From Acidobacteriota bacterium (GTDB lineage Bacteria > Acidobacteriota > Vicinamibacteria > Vicinamibacterales > SCN-69-37), in the NCBI GenBank assembly GCA_020853395.1, contig JADYYY010000010.1, positions 434,001 through 498,000 of the forward strand: a DNA stretch of 64,000 nt, given 5' to 3'. A model generated the notes under the pieces. It did no database searches and had not been told where the DNA came from. It worked only from the letters and a program-made list of their open reading frames with translations. Shown here in pieces: positions 17,722 through 26,556 of this stretch (the first letter of the stretch is position 1; each line of letters opens with the position of its first letter). The translations under genes were made by a program, and so were the position numbers.

Positions 17722-18555
17722 CTACCGCGCGGCGCCCGGCAGCATGCCGCCGACGCCGAAGGCCGGCGGCGGCACTTCCGTGAAGCCGGCCGGCACCTCG
17801 AAGGTATCGGCCGGCACGTCCACCTCGCGAATGGCCGTGACGACGGACTCCAGTTCCTGTGGCCCGAACAGCTCGCTGCGCAGCACGGAGCGCATCAGGA
17901 AGCCGGCGTTCGCCACCCCGTCGATCCCGAGCGAGCCGGCGAGGGCGCTCAGCGCACCCGAAGGTCGCGCGTACCGCTTGTGCGCGTCGGAGAACCACGC
18001 GTCCCCTGCCATGGTCAGCTCCGCGGGCAGCCCCGGGAGAGCGGCGCCCCCCGCGGGAAGCGGCATCCGGATCTCGACGTCGGCGTGCTCGGCGCGGACG
18101 CCAGCGATCGTGGCGAACGTGCCCGTGCGTTGCACCCTGACATCGGGCGTGATGCCGCCAGCCGTGCCGTCGAGCTTCGGCGCTTTCCAGAACGTCCGCG
18201 CCGGCGGGTTGACGACGATCGTGCTGCCGTCGGGCCGGACGATGACGGCACCGCCGGCCGGCACGATGGCGAAGGCACGGGGATAGTCGACGCGTGTACC
18301 CCGGTCCCCCACGGTCACGGTCATCTCGGTGCCCCCCGGCGGCGCAATCATCCCGAGCACGAGGCTGCTCAGCATCGTGAAGAGCGGGTTGGGAGCGGCG
18401 GCCGGCTTCACCGTCGAGGCGTGTGCCTCCGTCTTCAGCGTGTACTGCAGATCCGCCCGAAGCGGTGCGACAGACAAAGCCCCGAGCACGAGCGCCGCCG
18501 AGATCCCTCGCACACGCCGCCTGGTGGCTGCCGCCGCTGTCCGACGTCCGATCAT
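17722..18555 (-). CDS. Secreted protein of unknown function coupled to a Nudix gene
   Basis: The 277-residue protein begins with an Arg-rich signal peptide (cleavage probably after the Ala-rich stretch near residue 33). A beta-rich mature domain with repeated TVTVGDRG- and VIVRPDGS-like strands follows; the layout recalls DUF4412-type periplasmic domains, but this is tentative. A strong AGGGGGG lies upstream of the ATG, and the start overlaps the Nudix stop (ATGA), so the two are co-translated. There is no lipobox. The relation to the Nudix enzyme is unclear. Confidence 0.75.
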   Translation of the reverse strand: MIGRRTAAAATRRRVRGISAALVLGALSVAPLRADLQYTLKTEAHASTVKPAAAPNPLFTMLSSLVLGMIAPPGGTEMTVTVGDRGTRVDYPRAFAIVPAGGAVIVRPDGSTIVVNPPARTFWKAPKLDGTAGGITPDVRVQRTGTFATIAGVRAEHADVEIRMPLPAGGAALPGLPAELTMAGDAWFSDAHKRYARPSGALSALAGSLGIDGVANAGFLMRSVLRSELFGPQELESVVTAIREVDVPADTFEVPAGFTEVPPPAFGVGGMLPGAAR

Positions 18556-19037
18556 TTGAAATGCCCCCCTGCAGTGTACATCTCGACCGCCCGGCGGATT
18601 ACTGCAGTCGCCGCCCGGCTCAAGGCATAGGCGTCGAGCTTCGTCGTCTCCACCAGCCTCGCATCGTCCACATCGTCGCCCGGCGTGAGGACGCCGTCGA
18701 GGACCCGGCACAGGTAGTCCACGATCACGTAGTGGTACTCGAGGCGCCCGTCCTCGTCCGTCGACACGTGATCGACGACGTCGACGAGCGGACCGACGTC
18801 GACCGTGAGACCAGTCTCCTCGCGTGCTTCCCGCCGGACGCCGTCGCGCAGCGATTCGCCCAGATCGAGAGCGCCCCCCGGCAGCGTCCAGCGTCCCACG
18901 AGTGGAGGATGGCCTCGCCTGACGAGCACGACGCCGTCGCCGGCGAGGATCACCGCGCCCACGCAGGCGATCGGACGATCGGGATAGCGGCGATCGCGCG
19001 GCGGTCGTTCGTCGGAGCGGTCGCGGTCGGTGGCCAC
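18552..19037 (-). CDS. Nudix hydrolase
   Basis: The 161-residue protein contains a complete Nudix box (from GGALDLGES to REAREETGL, about 54-76), with the conserved Glu residues for Mg2+. Nudix enzymes hydrolyse nucleoside diphosphates linked to another moiety; the substrate (for example ADP-ribose, oxidised nucleotides or NADH) cannot be read from the sequence. It lies nine bases after tsaD and overlaps the next gene as ATGA, within a nucleoside-metabolism neighbourhood. Confidence 0.93.
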   Translation of the reverse strand: MATDRDRSDERPPRDRRYPDRPIACVGAVILAGDGVVLVRRGHPPLVGRWTLPGGALDLGESLRDGVRREAREETGLTVDVGPLVDVVDHVSTDEDGRLEYHYVIVDYLCRVLDGVLTPGDDVDDARLVETTKLDAYALSRAATAVIRRAVEMYTAGGHFK

Positions 19038-19046
19038 GCGATCGAG

Positions 19047-20168
19047 TCAGAAGATCGGCAGCGATGCGGCGGCGTTGAAGTCCGCGGGCGCGGGCGCGCC
19101 CAGCTCGAGCTTTCTCAACCCTGCGGCGGCGATCATCGCCGCGTTGTCGGTGGAGAGCGAGAGCCTCGGCACGAAGACGGGGACGCCTTCCCGCTCTCCT
19201 CTTGCCTGCGCGTCGCGCCGGAGCTGGCTGTTGGCCGACACGCCACCAGAAATGCCCACGCTCCGCGCGCCGCATTCGCGGGCGGCCTCGAACGTGCGAT
19301 CGAGCAACGTGGCGACGACGACGCGCTGGAAGCTGGCCGCGATGTCGGCCACGTCCTGTTGCGACAGCGCGGAGCCGGCGTCGGCGTCGGATCCGGGTAC
19401 TCCAGCGGCCACGCCGCGGAGCTGCAGGTGCCGGAGAACCGCCGTCTTCAACCCCGAGAAGCTGAACTCCGGAAGCGTGCGCGGCGCTCCAGCGTCGGCC
19501 GTCACGAGATCCGGCGGCGCCGCATTGCGATCCGCGTGCGTGAAGCGAGGCCGCGGCAGGTCGACGGCAGAGGGATTGCCGTCGCGCGCCAGCCGATCGA
19601 TCACGGGGCCACCTGGATAGCCGAGGCCGAGCAGCTTGGCGACCTTGTCGTAGGCCTCTCCGGCCGCGTCGTCTCTCGTCCGTCCGATCAGCCGGTAGCG
19701 GCCAGGCTCCGGCACGAGATAGAGGCTCGTGTGCCCACCCGAGACGACGAGCACCAGTGCCGGCAAGGGCAGCGGCCCGTGGTCGAGAAACAGCGACTCG
19801 ATGTGCCCGGCCAGATGGTGCACCGGCACGACTGGCTTCCCGAGCGCGGCCGCCATCGCTTTCGCGAACGAGACGCCGACGAGCAGGGCGCCGACGAGAC
19901 CCGGCCCTTGCGTCACGGCGATCGCGTCGATGTCGGCGAGCGAGCGTTCCCCCTGCTCGAGCGCCCGCTCCACGACGCCGCAGATATCACGGACGTGCTG
20001 ACGGGAGGCGATCTCCGGCACGACGCCTCCCCACTCGCGGTGGATGTCGGCCTGCGACGCGATCACGTTCGATCGGATCCGCCACGGCCGGTCGGCATCT
20101 CCCGTGGACTCGACGATCGCGGCCGCCGTCTCGTCGCACGACGTCTCGATGCCGAGCACCGCCGTCAC
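19047..20168 (-). CDS. tsaD: tRNA N6-adenosine threonylcarbamoyltransferase
   Basis: The 373-residue enzyme installs threonylcarbamoyl on A37 of ANN-decoding tRNAs (t6A). The family motifs are seen: GIETSCDET at the start, HHLAGHIES (about 110, Fe/Zn ligands), SGGHTSLY and the C-terminal STDNAAMIA. It has no upstream ATG; the GTG at 20168 overlaps the mtnA stop and immediately precedes the conserved start, so it was chosen. A longer reading extends into mtnA and was rejected. Partners TsaB, TsaC and TsaE are not in the window. Confidence 0.96.
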   Translation of the reverse strand: MTAVLGIETSCDETAAAIVESTGDADRPWRIRSNVIASQADIHREWGGVVPEIASRQHVRDICGVVERALEQGERSLADIDAIAVTQGPGLVGALLVGVSFAKAMAAALGKPVVPVHHLAGHIESLFLDHGPLPLPALVLVVSGGHTSLYLVPEPGRYRLIGRTRDDAAGEAYDKVAKLLGLGYPGGPVIDRLARDGNPSAVDLPRPRFTHADRNAAPPDLVTADAGAPRTLPEFSFSGLKTAVLRHLQLRGVAAGVPGSDADAGSALSQQDVADIAASFQRVVVATLLDRTFEAARECGARSVGISGGVSANSQLRRDAQARGEREGVPVFVPRLSLSTDNAAMIAAAGLRKLELGAPAPADFNAAASLPIF

Positions 20169-21235
20169 ACGGCGTCCCCGACCTCGCGTCGCGTCCCGGC
20201 GAAGAGCGCCGGCAGGCTCTCGGCGAACGGCGGCCGCGCAATGCCTTTCTCGGTGATGATGCCGGCGATGAGGTGAGCCGGCGTCACGTCGAATGCCGGG
20301 TTCCACACCGACGCGCCCTCGGGCACGACCCTAGCCGGGCCCGCGTGCGTCATCTCGCGCGCGGGCCGTTCTTCGATGGGAATGCGATCGCCGCTCGGTG
20401 TCCCCAGATCGATGGTGGACAGCGGGGCGGCGACGTAGAACGGCACGTCGTGCGCCCTGGCCAGGAGCGCGACCGTATAGGTGCCGATCTTGTTGGCGGC
20501 ATCGCCGTTCGCCGCGATGCGGTCTGCACCGACGACGACGACGTCGACCTGGCCGCGTCGCATCAGGGGCCCGGCCATGCTCTCGGCGATGACGGTCGTC
20601 GGCACACCGTCGCGCACCAGTTCCCAGGCGGTCAGCCGCGCGCCTTGCAGGAAGGGCCGGGTCTCGTCGGCATACACCTGCGTGATCCTGCCTCGCTCGG
20701 CAGCGGCGCGGATGACGCCGAGCGCGGTGCCGTAGCCTGCCGTCGCGAGCGCGCCGGCATTGCAGTGAGTCAGCACGCGGCCGGTCGGCGGCACGATGTC
20801 GGCGCCGAATCGCCCCATGTCGCGGCAGCTCTGGACGTCTTCGTCGTGGATGGCGAGCGCCTCCCGCTCCAGGCGGGACGCAAGCTCCTCGACCGACTGG
20901 CCGGCCTGCGCCCCCTCGGCGAATGCCGCCTTCATGCGGTCGATCGCCCAGAACAGGTTGACGGCGGTCGGACGGGTCCGGGCCATCAGCTCGCACTGCT
21001 TGTTGAACTCGACGGCCAACTGCCGCGTGCCCTGCGCCCGGCTCTTGCGCACGCCGAGCGCGAGGCCCATCGCGGCGGCGACGCCGATGGCCGGCGCGCC
21101 GCGGATGACCATCGTCTTGATCGCGCGGGCGACCTCGGCGGGCGTCCGGCAGTGTACGTAACGTTCCTCGCCGGGCAGCTTGCGCTGATCGACCATCACG
21201 ACGGCGTCACGCTGCCACTCGATCGTCGGGAGCAT
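20165..21235 (-). CDS. mtnA: Methylthioribose-1-phosphate isomerase
   Basis: The 356-residue enzyme isomerises 5-methylthioribose 1-phosphate to 5-methylthioribulose 1-phosphate in methionine salvage. It belongs to the eIF2B-like fold: the RGAPAIG loop near residue 46, the catalytic Cys in HCNAGALAT (about 160), and the Asp in ADRIAANGD (about 240). Immediately upstream is a purine nucleoside phosphorylase, which could supply the ribose 1-phosphate product. The promoter is the clearest in the window: TTGAGA, 17 bases, TATCAT, then six bases to the ATG. The -35 lies on the punA stop codon. Confidence 0.95.
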   Translation of the reverse strand: MLPTIEWQRDAVVMVDQRKLPGEERYVHCRTPAEVARAIKTMVIRGAPAIGVAAAMGLALGVRKSRAQGTRQLAVEFNKQCELMARTRPTAVNLFWAIDRMKAAFAEGAQAGQSVEELASRLEREALAIHDEDVQSCRDMGRFGADIVPPTGRVLTHCNAGALATAGYGTALGVIRAAAERGRITQVYADETRPFLQGARLTAWELVRDGVPTTVIAESMAGPLMRRGQVDVVVVGADRIAANGDAANKIGTYTVALLARAHDVPFYVAAPLSTIDLGTPSGDRIPIEERPAREMTHAGPARVVPEGASVWNPAFDVTPAHLIAGIITEKGIARPPFAESLPALFAGTRREVGDAV

Positions 21236-21241
21236 CGACCG

Positions 21242-21270
21242 ATGATAAGGAAACCGCGGGGCCTTCTCAA
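21242..21270 (-). promoter_or_regulatory. Complete promoter of mtnA (TTGAGA-17-TATCAT) predicting a leaderless mRNA
   Basis: On the minus strand TTGAGA (21270-21265) is followed by a 17-base spacer and TATCAT (21247-21242), then CGGTCG and the ATG. The -35 overlaps the stop codon of punA, so mtnA has its own promoter embedded at the end of the previous gene. Confidence 0.6.
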
Positions 21271-22088
21271 ATCCGGCCGATGATGCCTTCGAGCAAGGCG
21301 ACGAACTCGGCGCGGACGCGGCTCGTCGTCTCGAGCACTTCCTCCTCGGTGACGGGATGGACGGTCATGCCTGCCGCCATGTTCGAGATGCAGGAGATGG
21401 CCAGCACCTCGATGCCCATGTGGCGCGCCGCGAGCGCTTCGGCCACCGTCGACATCCCGACGGCGTCGGCGCCGAGCGTGCGGAACGCCTTGATCTCGGC
21501 AGGCGTCTCGTAGCTCGGCCCCGTGACGCCGATGTAGGTGCCGTGCTCGAGCGCCAAGCCCATCGCCTGTGCCGTGTCCTGAGCGATGCGACGCAAGCGC
21601 ACCGAGTACACCTGCGACATGTCGGGAAACCGCCGGCCGAACCGTTCGTCGTTCGGACCGATCAATGGGTTGGCACCGGTGAAATTGACGTGGTCCTCGA
21701 CGAGCATCAGAGCGCCGCGGCTGAAGCGCGGGTTGATGCCGCCGGCCGCGTTCGTCAGGATGAGCGTCGTCACGCCGAGACGGCCGAGCGCGCGGACCGC
21801 GAACGTCACGGCCGGCATGTCGAGCCCCTCGTACGCGTGCACGCGGCCGGCGAGCGCCAGCACGCGCCGGCCCGCGACGGTGCCGGCGACGGCGAACCCC
21901 GGATGTCCCACGACGCGCGAGACGGGCCAGCCCGGAATCCGCTCGTACGGGATGCGGGTGCCGCCGCGGACGTTCTCGGCGAACGAGGACAGCCCCGACC
22001 CGAGCACGACGGCGACCGATGGCGGCTCGCCGAGCCGCCCGCGGAGCCAGGCCGCGGCCGCCTCGACGCGATCGAAGTACGTGGCCAT
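21267..22088 (-). CDS. punA: Purine nucleoside phosphorylase (trimeric type)
   Basis: The 273-residue enzyme cleaves purine nucleosides with phosphate to the base and ribose 1-phosphate. Motifs of the trimeric PNP/MTAP family are present: VLGSGLS near residue 29, NAAGGIN (about 114), GPSYETPAE (about 190) and GMSTVAE followed by SCISNMAAG. The Asn in SNMAAG is the position that in trimeric PNPs recognises 6-oxopurines, so inosine/guanosine are more likely substrates than methylthioadenosine; the nearby mtnA makes this worth testing. The ATG at 22088 is seven bases after the nupC stop; a 21-residue N-terminal extension lacks conservation. Confidence 0.95.
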   Translation of the reverse strand: MATYFDRVEAAAAWLRGRLGEPPSVAVVLGSGLSSFAENVRGGTRIPYERIPGWPVSRVVGHPGFAVAGTVAGRRVLALAGRVHAYEGLDMPAVTFAVRALGRLGVTTLILTNAAGGINPRFSRGALMLVEDHVNFTGANPLIGPNDERFGRRFPDMSQVYSVRLRRIAQDTAQAMGLALEHGTYIGVTGPSYETPAEIKAFRTLGADAVGMSTVAEALAARHMGIEVLAISCISNMAAGMTVHPVTEEEVLETTSRVRAEFVALLEGIIGRI

Positions 22089-22095
22089 GTCCCCG

Positions 22096-23355
22096 CTACA
22101 ACAGTATCGCGGCGATGCAGGCCGATGCGAAGTTCGCGAGCGTCCCGGCAATCATCGCGCGCACGCCGAGCAGGGCCAGCTCCTGCCGGCGATCCGGGAT
22201 CAGCGATCCGATGCCGCCGATCTGAATCCCGATGGATCCGATGTTCGCGAACCCGCAGAGGGCGAAGGTCGCCACCGTGAACGACCGCGGATCGAGCGAC
22301 GCCTTCAACGGGCCGAGCTGCGCGTAGGCGATGAACTCGTTGAGCACCATGCGGGTGCCGAGCAGGTTGCCGATGACGGGCGCATCGCGCCACGGCACCC
22401 CCAGACACCAGGCCACGGGCGCGAGCAGCCAACCGAACACGAGCTGCAGGCTGAAGTCCGGCCGGCCGACGAAACCGCCCGCCCATCCGAGCAGCGCGTT
22501 CGCGAGCGCGACGAGCGCCACGAACGAGATCAGCATGGCCACGACGTTCAGCGCGAGCCACAACCCTTCGGAGCTGCCGCGCCCGGCCGCGTCGATCACG
22601 TTCACGTCGTTCGAGATCCGCCCCAGCCGCACGGTGCCGAGCGTGTCCGGCCTGCCGGTCTCTGGCACGAACATCTTCGCCAACACGATCGTGCCTGGCG
22701 CCGTCATGATCACGGCGGTCAGCAGATGCCGCGGTTCCATGCCGAACGCGATGTAGGCGACCATCAGCGCACCGGAGATGTGCGCCATGCCGGACGTCAT
22801 GATGGTCATCAGCTCGGACACGGTCGCACGCGCGAGGTAGGGCCGAATCGTCAGCGGCGCTTCCGACTGGCCCATGAAGAGGCTGGCGGCGACGTTGACC
22901 GACTCGGCGCCGCTCGTGCCGAGCAGCCGATGCATCACGACGGCGAACAGCCCGACGACGATCTGCATGAGGCCGAGGTGATAGAGCACCGCGAAGAGTG
23001 CGGCGACGAAGATGATCGCGGGCGCGATCTGGAACGCGAAGATCGTCCCGTACTGCGCGCCGTCCGGTCCGAGCGCCGCCGTCATCAGCCGCTGCCAGAC
23101 CGGCTGGTCGCCGATCGGGCCGAAGACGAACGACGAACCGACCATCGAGTAGCCGAGCAGCCGGCGGATCCGGTCGCCGATCACTTCGAGCACCGCCTGG
23201 CCGGCCGACGTCCGGAGCACGATCAGCGCGAACAGGAACTGCAGCCCCATGCCCCACGCAATCGCGCGCAACCGAATCGCCCGCCGATTCGACGACCAGG
23301 CGTACGCGACGAGCCCGATGAGGAGGAGTCCGAGGACGGGCTGCAGGCGGGCCAT
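22096..23355 (-). CDS. nupC: Concentrative nucleoside transporter (CNT family)
   Basis: The 419-residue inner-membrane protein has about ten hydrophobic segments and the CNT signatures GQSEAPL and NEFIAY, which in this family bind nucleoside and sodium or protons. It imports nucleosides for the phosphorylase encoded next. Its start is an ATG at 23355 after a leader of about 55 bases. The upstream region has overlapping -10 elements on both strands, shared with the divergent membrane protein gene at 23433. Confidence 0.95.
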   Translation of the reverse strand: MARLQPVLGLLLIGLVAYAWSSNRRAIRLRAIAWGMGLQFLFALIVLRTSAGQAVLEVIGDRIRRLLGYSMVGSSFVFGPIGDQPVWQRLMTAALGPDGAQYGTIFAFQIAPAIIFVAALFAVLYHLGLMQIVVGLFAVVMHRLLGTSGAESVNVAASLFMGQSEAPLTIRPYLARATVSELMTIMTSGMAHISGALMVAYIAFGMEPRHLLTAVIMTAPGTIVLAKMFVPETGRPDTLGTVRLGRISNDVNVIDAAGRGSSEGLWLALNVVAMLISFVALVALANALLGWAGGFVGRPDFSLQLVFGWLLAPVAWCLGVPWRDAPVIGNLLGTRMVLNEFIAYAQLGPLKASLDPRSFTVATFALCGFANIGSIGIQIGGIGSLIPDRRQELALLGVRAMIAGTLANFASACIAAILL

Positions 23356-23416
23356 GGGTCAGTCCAGTCCGGTCCATCCCCGACGAAGCCGCGGATCGCG
23401 CCGAAATGGCGGGCCA

Positions 23417-23424
23417 AGTATAGT
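23417..23424. promoter_or_regulatory. Overlapping divergent -10 elements
   Basis: The eight bases AGTATAGT read TATAGT on the plus strand (23419-23424) and TATACT on the minus strand (23422-23417). The two -10 hexamers share four base pairs. The plus one lies eight bases before the TTG of the 149-residue membrane protein; the minus one serves nupC. Confidence 0.5.
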
Positions 23425-23432
23425 GGGAATCG

Positions 23433-23882
23433 TTGAACGACACCGTGCGGGTGGTGCTCGTGGCCGCAATCCTGTCGGCAGCGGCCGTGGCCGCCCTGGC
23501 ATGGCGGGTGTTCCGTGAGGACGCGGCGTCGCCGGAACGTTTGATCGGCGAGCTGCGCCTGTCGCGGTGGGTGGCCGTGCTGTTGAGCGCCCTCGGCGCC
23601 TTGACGGCCGGCATGGCGATGACGGCGCCCGCAGCGCCGGTGGGCAACCTGGACGCCGCGGTCGGCCTGCTGCTCGTCGGGCTGGCGGGACTGCTCCTGC
23701 AGCGCGAACCGCCCGAAGGTCTCCTGATCGCCGCCGTTGGCTGTGCGCTGTTCGCACTCTGGAACGTCGCCCATCGTCCGGGCTGGCTTCCGGATGGCGA
23801 AGGCATGGGCGGGTATCGCGCCGCGGCCGCGCTCTACGCCGTGTGGCTCGGTGCCGTGAGCTATGGGGCGCGGCGCCGATGA
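23433..23882 (+). CDS. Membrane protein of unknown function
   Basis: The 149-residue protein has four hydrophobic segments (about 5-23, 45-65, 72-88 and 98-112, approximately) with little outside the membrane. The start is a TTG, chosen because the frame opens there eight bases after a TATAGT hexamer; the GTG at 23445, four codons later, would also serve. No family was recognised. It diverges from nupC and precedes the phosphatase gene by 43 bases. Confidence 0.6.
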   Translation: MNDTVRVVLVAAILSAAAVAALAWRVFREDAASPERLIGELRLSRWVAVLLSALGALTAGMAMTAPAAPVGNLDAAVGLLLVGLAGLLLQREPPEGLLIAAVGCALFALWNVAHRPGWLPDGEGMGGYRAAAALYAVWLGAVSYGARRR

Positions 23883-23897
23883 GTGCCCGCACGCTGA

Positions 23898-23903
23898 TAG
23901 AAT
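23898..23903 (+). promoter_or_regulatory. -10 hexamer TAGAAT upstream of the phosphatase operon
   Basis: TAGAAT lies 22 bases before the GTG at 23926; a GGAG at 23916-23919 lies six bases before that GTG. The unit downstream is a chain of overlapping genes, so this would be the operon promoter. Confidence 0.45.
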
Positions 23904-23925
23904 CTCGCTTCCCTCGGAGTCCCTC

Positions 23926-25596
23926 GTGAGATCACCGATGCGCCTCTTCCTTCCCGCTGGCGCCGCGCTCGTGGCTGCTGTGCTCTCGTGGCCGTCGCTA
24001 TCGGCGCAGGCGCCGGGAGCGGCGACCCCTGCGGTTCCCGCGCCTCCCCGCCTCGTCGTCGTCGTCGCCGTCGATCAGATGCGGGCCGACTACGTCTCGA
24101 TGTACGGCGCGCACTGGAAGGCGGGCCTGCACGAGATCTTCAACAACGGCGCGTACTTCGTCGACGCCGCGTACCCGTACGGCGGGACGAAGACGTGCGC
24201 CGGCCACTCGTCGATCGGCACCGGCACGGTGCCGGCGACACACGGGATGATCGACAACGAGTGGTACGACGTCGAAACCCGCGCGTTCGTGACGTGCACC
24301 GAGGACGCCACCGCGCAGTCGATGCGCTTTCCGATCGGCTCGGGGAACGAGCACCACAGCGGCGCGAGGCTGCTCGTGCCGACGCTGGCCGAACAGGTCG
24401 CCGAGCAGCGGCACGGCCGCGTCGTCTCGGTCGCCGGCAAGGCCCGATCGGCGATCGGCCTGGGCGGGCACGGCGGCCCGAACGCGGTGATCGTCTGGCA
24501 GGAAGACAGCGGATCGTGGGCGACCTCGTCGCGGCTCGCGCGCGTCCGTTCGCCGGAGATCGTCCGCTTCGTCCGCGCACGGCCCGCGTTCTCGCTCGGC
24601 GACCAGACCTGGGGACGGTTCCTGCCCGAGGCCTCGTACCGCTTCGAAGACGCCGCCCCGGGCGAGCCTGCCGACAACACCTTCCCCCACCTGTTCGCCG
24701 ATCCGATTCGAACGGCCCGGACGACGCAGACGATCGAGGACTTCTGGGCGCGCACGCCGGCGCTCGACAACTACATCGGCGCGCTGGCGAGCTCGCTCGT
24801 CGCCGATCTCGGGCTGGGACAGCGTCCGGCGGCGACCGACGTGCTGACCGTGGGATTCTCGGCGCTGGACCTCGTCGGTCACACCTACGGTCCGCGAAGC
24901 CACGAGGTCCAGGACGTGCTCGCGCGGCTCGACCAGACGATCGGCCAACTGCTGTCGCTGCTCGATCGCGCCGTCGGCCGGGACCGCTACGTGCTCGCCC
25001 TCTCCGCCGACCACGGCGTTGCGCCGTTGCCGGAGCAGGCGGCCGCTGGAACGGACGCCGGCCGAATCACCAGCCTGCTTCCGACGGGACGGGCGATCGA
25101 CGGCGCGCTGCGCGCCGCGCTCGGGCCGGGCCGATACGTCGAGGCCATCTCCAGCACGTCCTTCTACTTCCGGCCGGGCGTGCTCGACCGGATCAAAGCG
25201 ACGCCGGCGGCCGCCAATGCCGTGCAGTCGGTCCTGCTCGGCACGAAGGGCGTGCAGGCGATGTACTGGTCGTGGGACCTTGCGTCAGCGACGCCGACAA
25301 CCGATCCGGTGCTCGCGATGATGCGCAAGAGCTACATGGCGCGCCGCTCAGGCGATCTCGTCATCGTGCTGAAGCCCTTGTGGGTGCTCGGCACCGAAGC
25401 CAACCACGGCTCACCGCACGACTACGACACACACGTGCCGGTCGCCTTCTACGGCGCCGGCGTGAAGGCCGGACGCTACGGCGGCCCCGCGACCCCGATC
25501 GACATCGCACCGACGCTGGCCCGGCTCGCGGGCATACGGCTCGCCCGCACCGACGGGCAGGTGCTGAGCGACGCGCTGACCAGACCGCAGCCGTGA
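23926..25596 (+). CDS. Secreted alkaline phosphatase-superfamily enzyme
   Basis: The 556-residue protein has a signal peptide (to about residue 29) and an alkaline phosphatase/phosphodiesterase fold. It has the metal-binding AVDQMRAD, the nucleophile-bearing GGTKTCAGHS (Thr expected), and later DLVGHTYGP, SADHGVAPLP and HGSPHDYDTHVP. The pattern fits PafA-like periplasmic monoesterases, in which a Thr is the nucleophile, so it probably releases phosphate outside the cytoplasmic membrane. The GTG at 23926 has a GGAG at ideal spacing; an ATG four codons later (23938) is the alternative. Its stop overlaps the start of the ATL gene. Confidence 0.88.
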   Translation: MRSPMRLFLPAGAALVAAVLSWPSLSAQAPGAATPAVPAPPRLVVVVAVDQMRADYVSMYGAHWKAGLHEIFNNGAYFVDAAYPYGGTKTCAGHSSIGTGTVPATHGMIDNEWYDVETRAFVTCTEDATAQSMRFPIGSGNEHHSGARLLVPTLAEQVAEQRHGRVVSVAGKARSAIGLGGHGGPNAVIVWQEDSGSWATSSRLARVRSPEIVRFVRARPAFSLGDQTWGRFLPEASYRFEDAAPGEPADNTFPHLFADPIRTARTTQTIEDFWARTPALDNYIGALASSLVADLGLGQRPAATDVLTVGFSALDLVGHTYGPRSHEVQDVLARLDQTIGQLLSLLDRAVGRDRYVLALSADHGVAPLPEQAAAGTDAGRITSLLPTGRAIDGALRAALGPGRYVEAISSTSFYFRPGVLDRIKATPAAANAVQSVLLGTKGVQAMYWSWDLASATPTTDPVLAMMRKSYMARRSGDLVIVLKPLWVLGTEANHGSPHDYDTHVPVAFYGAGVKAGRYGGPATPIDIAPTLARLAGIRLARTDGQVLSDALTRPQP

Positions 25597-25976
25597 ACGC
25601 CGGACGGTCGCAGTTCGCTTCCCGCGTTCTGCGACTCGTCAGCCTCATCCCGCCCGGACGGGTCGCGACGTACGGCGACCTGGCACGGCTGGCAGGCCGT
25701 CCCCGCGCGGCGCGAGCCGTGGGCGCCCTGATGCGGGCGGCTCCGCGCGACGATCTGCCGTATCACCGCGTAGTCGCCGCCGGCGGCCGGCTCGGCGGCT
25801 ACGGCGGACGCGAGGCGTTCAAGCGCGACCTGCTCAGAGCCGAGGGCGTCCCTGTCGTCGGCCAGCGCATCCGCCAGTTCGAGCAACACCGTTGGAAAGG
25901 GCAAAGGAAAGAGGGAAAAGGGCAAAAGATGGGGCCAACGGCGGCCAGCAACGTGCCGGCGGCGGATGCCGTCTAA
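25593..25976 (+). CDS. Alkyltransferase-like (ATL) protein with Tyr at the acceptor site
   Basis: The 127-residue protein is a single-domain member of the MGMT family. The helix-turn-helix region (RVATYGDLA, GRPRAARAVG) and the C-terminal GGYGG and LLRAEGV are typical. The active-site motif, normally PCHRV, reads PYHRV at 56-60. Without the Cys it cannot accept alkyl groups. ATL proteins with Trp or another residue there bind O6-alkylguanine and hand lesions to nucleotide excision repair. The gene starts with GTG overlapping the phosphatase stop and ends inside the sigma factor gene. The last 25 residues are a Lys/Gln/Gly-rich tail encoded partly by a polypurine tract, not part of the domain. 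Confidence 0.87.
   Translation: MNAGRSQFASRVLRLVSLIPPGRVATYGDLARLAGRPRAARAVGALMRAAPRDDLPYHRVVAAGGRLGGYGGREAFKRDLLRAEGVPVVGQRIRQFEQHRWKGQRKEGKGQKMGPTAASNVPAADAV
25894..25934 (+). repeat. Polypurine tract with repeated GGGCAAA units
   Basis: About 40 bases are almost all A and G, in a genome where such runs are rare. They contain two GGGCAAA(R) units and at least four runs of three or more G on the plus strand, so a G-quadruplex is possible. The tract lies within the C-terminal tail of the ATL gene. Confidence 0.6.
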
Positions 25977-26556
25977 GTCAGAGAACGTGCCCGTTTCGAC
26001 TTACGCAGATCGTGCGCTCGCCGATCGGTGTCGCGCGCAGGTGCCCGGGGCATTCGAGGAGGTGTACCGGGCGTACGCGCCGCGGATGTTCGGTCTGATC
26101 TGCCGGATGACCGGGCGCAGCCACGCGGAGGATCTGCTGCAGGAGACGTTTCTGACGGCACACCGCAAGCTCGGCAGCTACCGAGGCGACGCGGCGCTCG
26201 GTACCTGGCTGTTCCGCGTCGCGACCAACGTCTGCCTCGACCATCTGCGGAGCCGGGGCTACCGTTCGGGCAGGCTGATGGACGAGTTGCCGGACGAAGT
26301 CCAGGACGAGCGCCGCCCCGAGAGCGCGGTGCTCGGCGTCATCGATCGGCTGGATCTCGAGCGCGCCGTCTCCGCGCTGCCGCCCGGCGCCCGCACCGTG
26401 TTCGTGCTGCACGACGTGGAAGGGTTCGAGCACCGGGAAATCGCCGCCATGTTGGACATCTCGGAAGGGACGTCGAAGTCGCAGTTGCACCGTGCCCGGC
26501 TGCGGCTCCGCGATCTGCTGGCGTCGCCGGCCGTCCCGGGAGAGCGGAGGGCGTGA
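25966..26556 (+). CDS. ECF-family RNA polymerase sigma factor
   Basis: The 196-residue protein has region 2 (about 24-95, including EDLLQETFL and the DNA-melting WLFRVATNVCLDHLR) and region 4 (about 125-185, ending in the recognition helix-turn-helix SEGTSKSQLHRAR). No sigma 3 region is present, as in ECF factors. It begins 11 bases inside the ATL gene and overlaps the next gene, a zinc-finger anti-sigma factor, which is the standard ECF arrangement. Its target promoters are unknown; the downstream genes probably belong to its own autoregulated unit. Confidence 0.95.
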   Translation: MPSKSENVPVSTYADRALADRCRAQVPGAFEEVYRAYAPRMFGLICRMTGRSHAEDLLQETFLTAHRKLGSYRGDAALGTWLFRVATNVCLDHLRSRGYRSGRLMDELPDEVQDERRPESAVLGVIDRLDLERAVSALPPGARTVFVLHDVEGFEHREIAAMLDISEGTSKSQLHRARLRLRDLLASPAVPGERRA

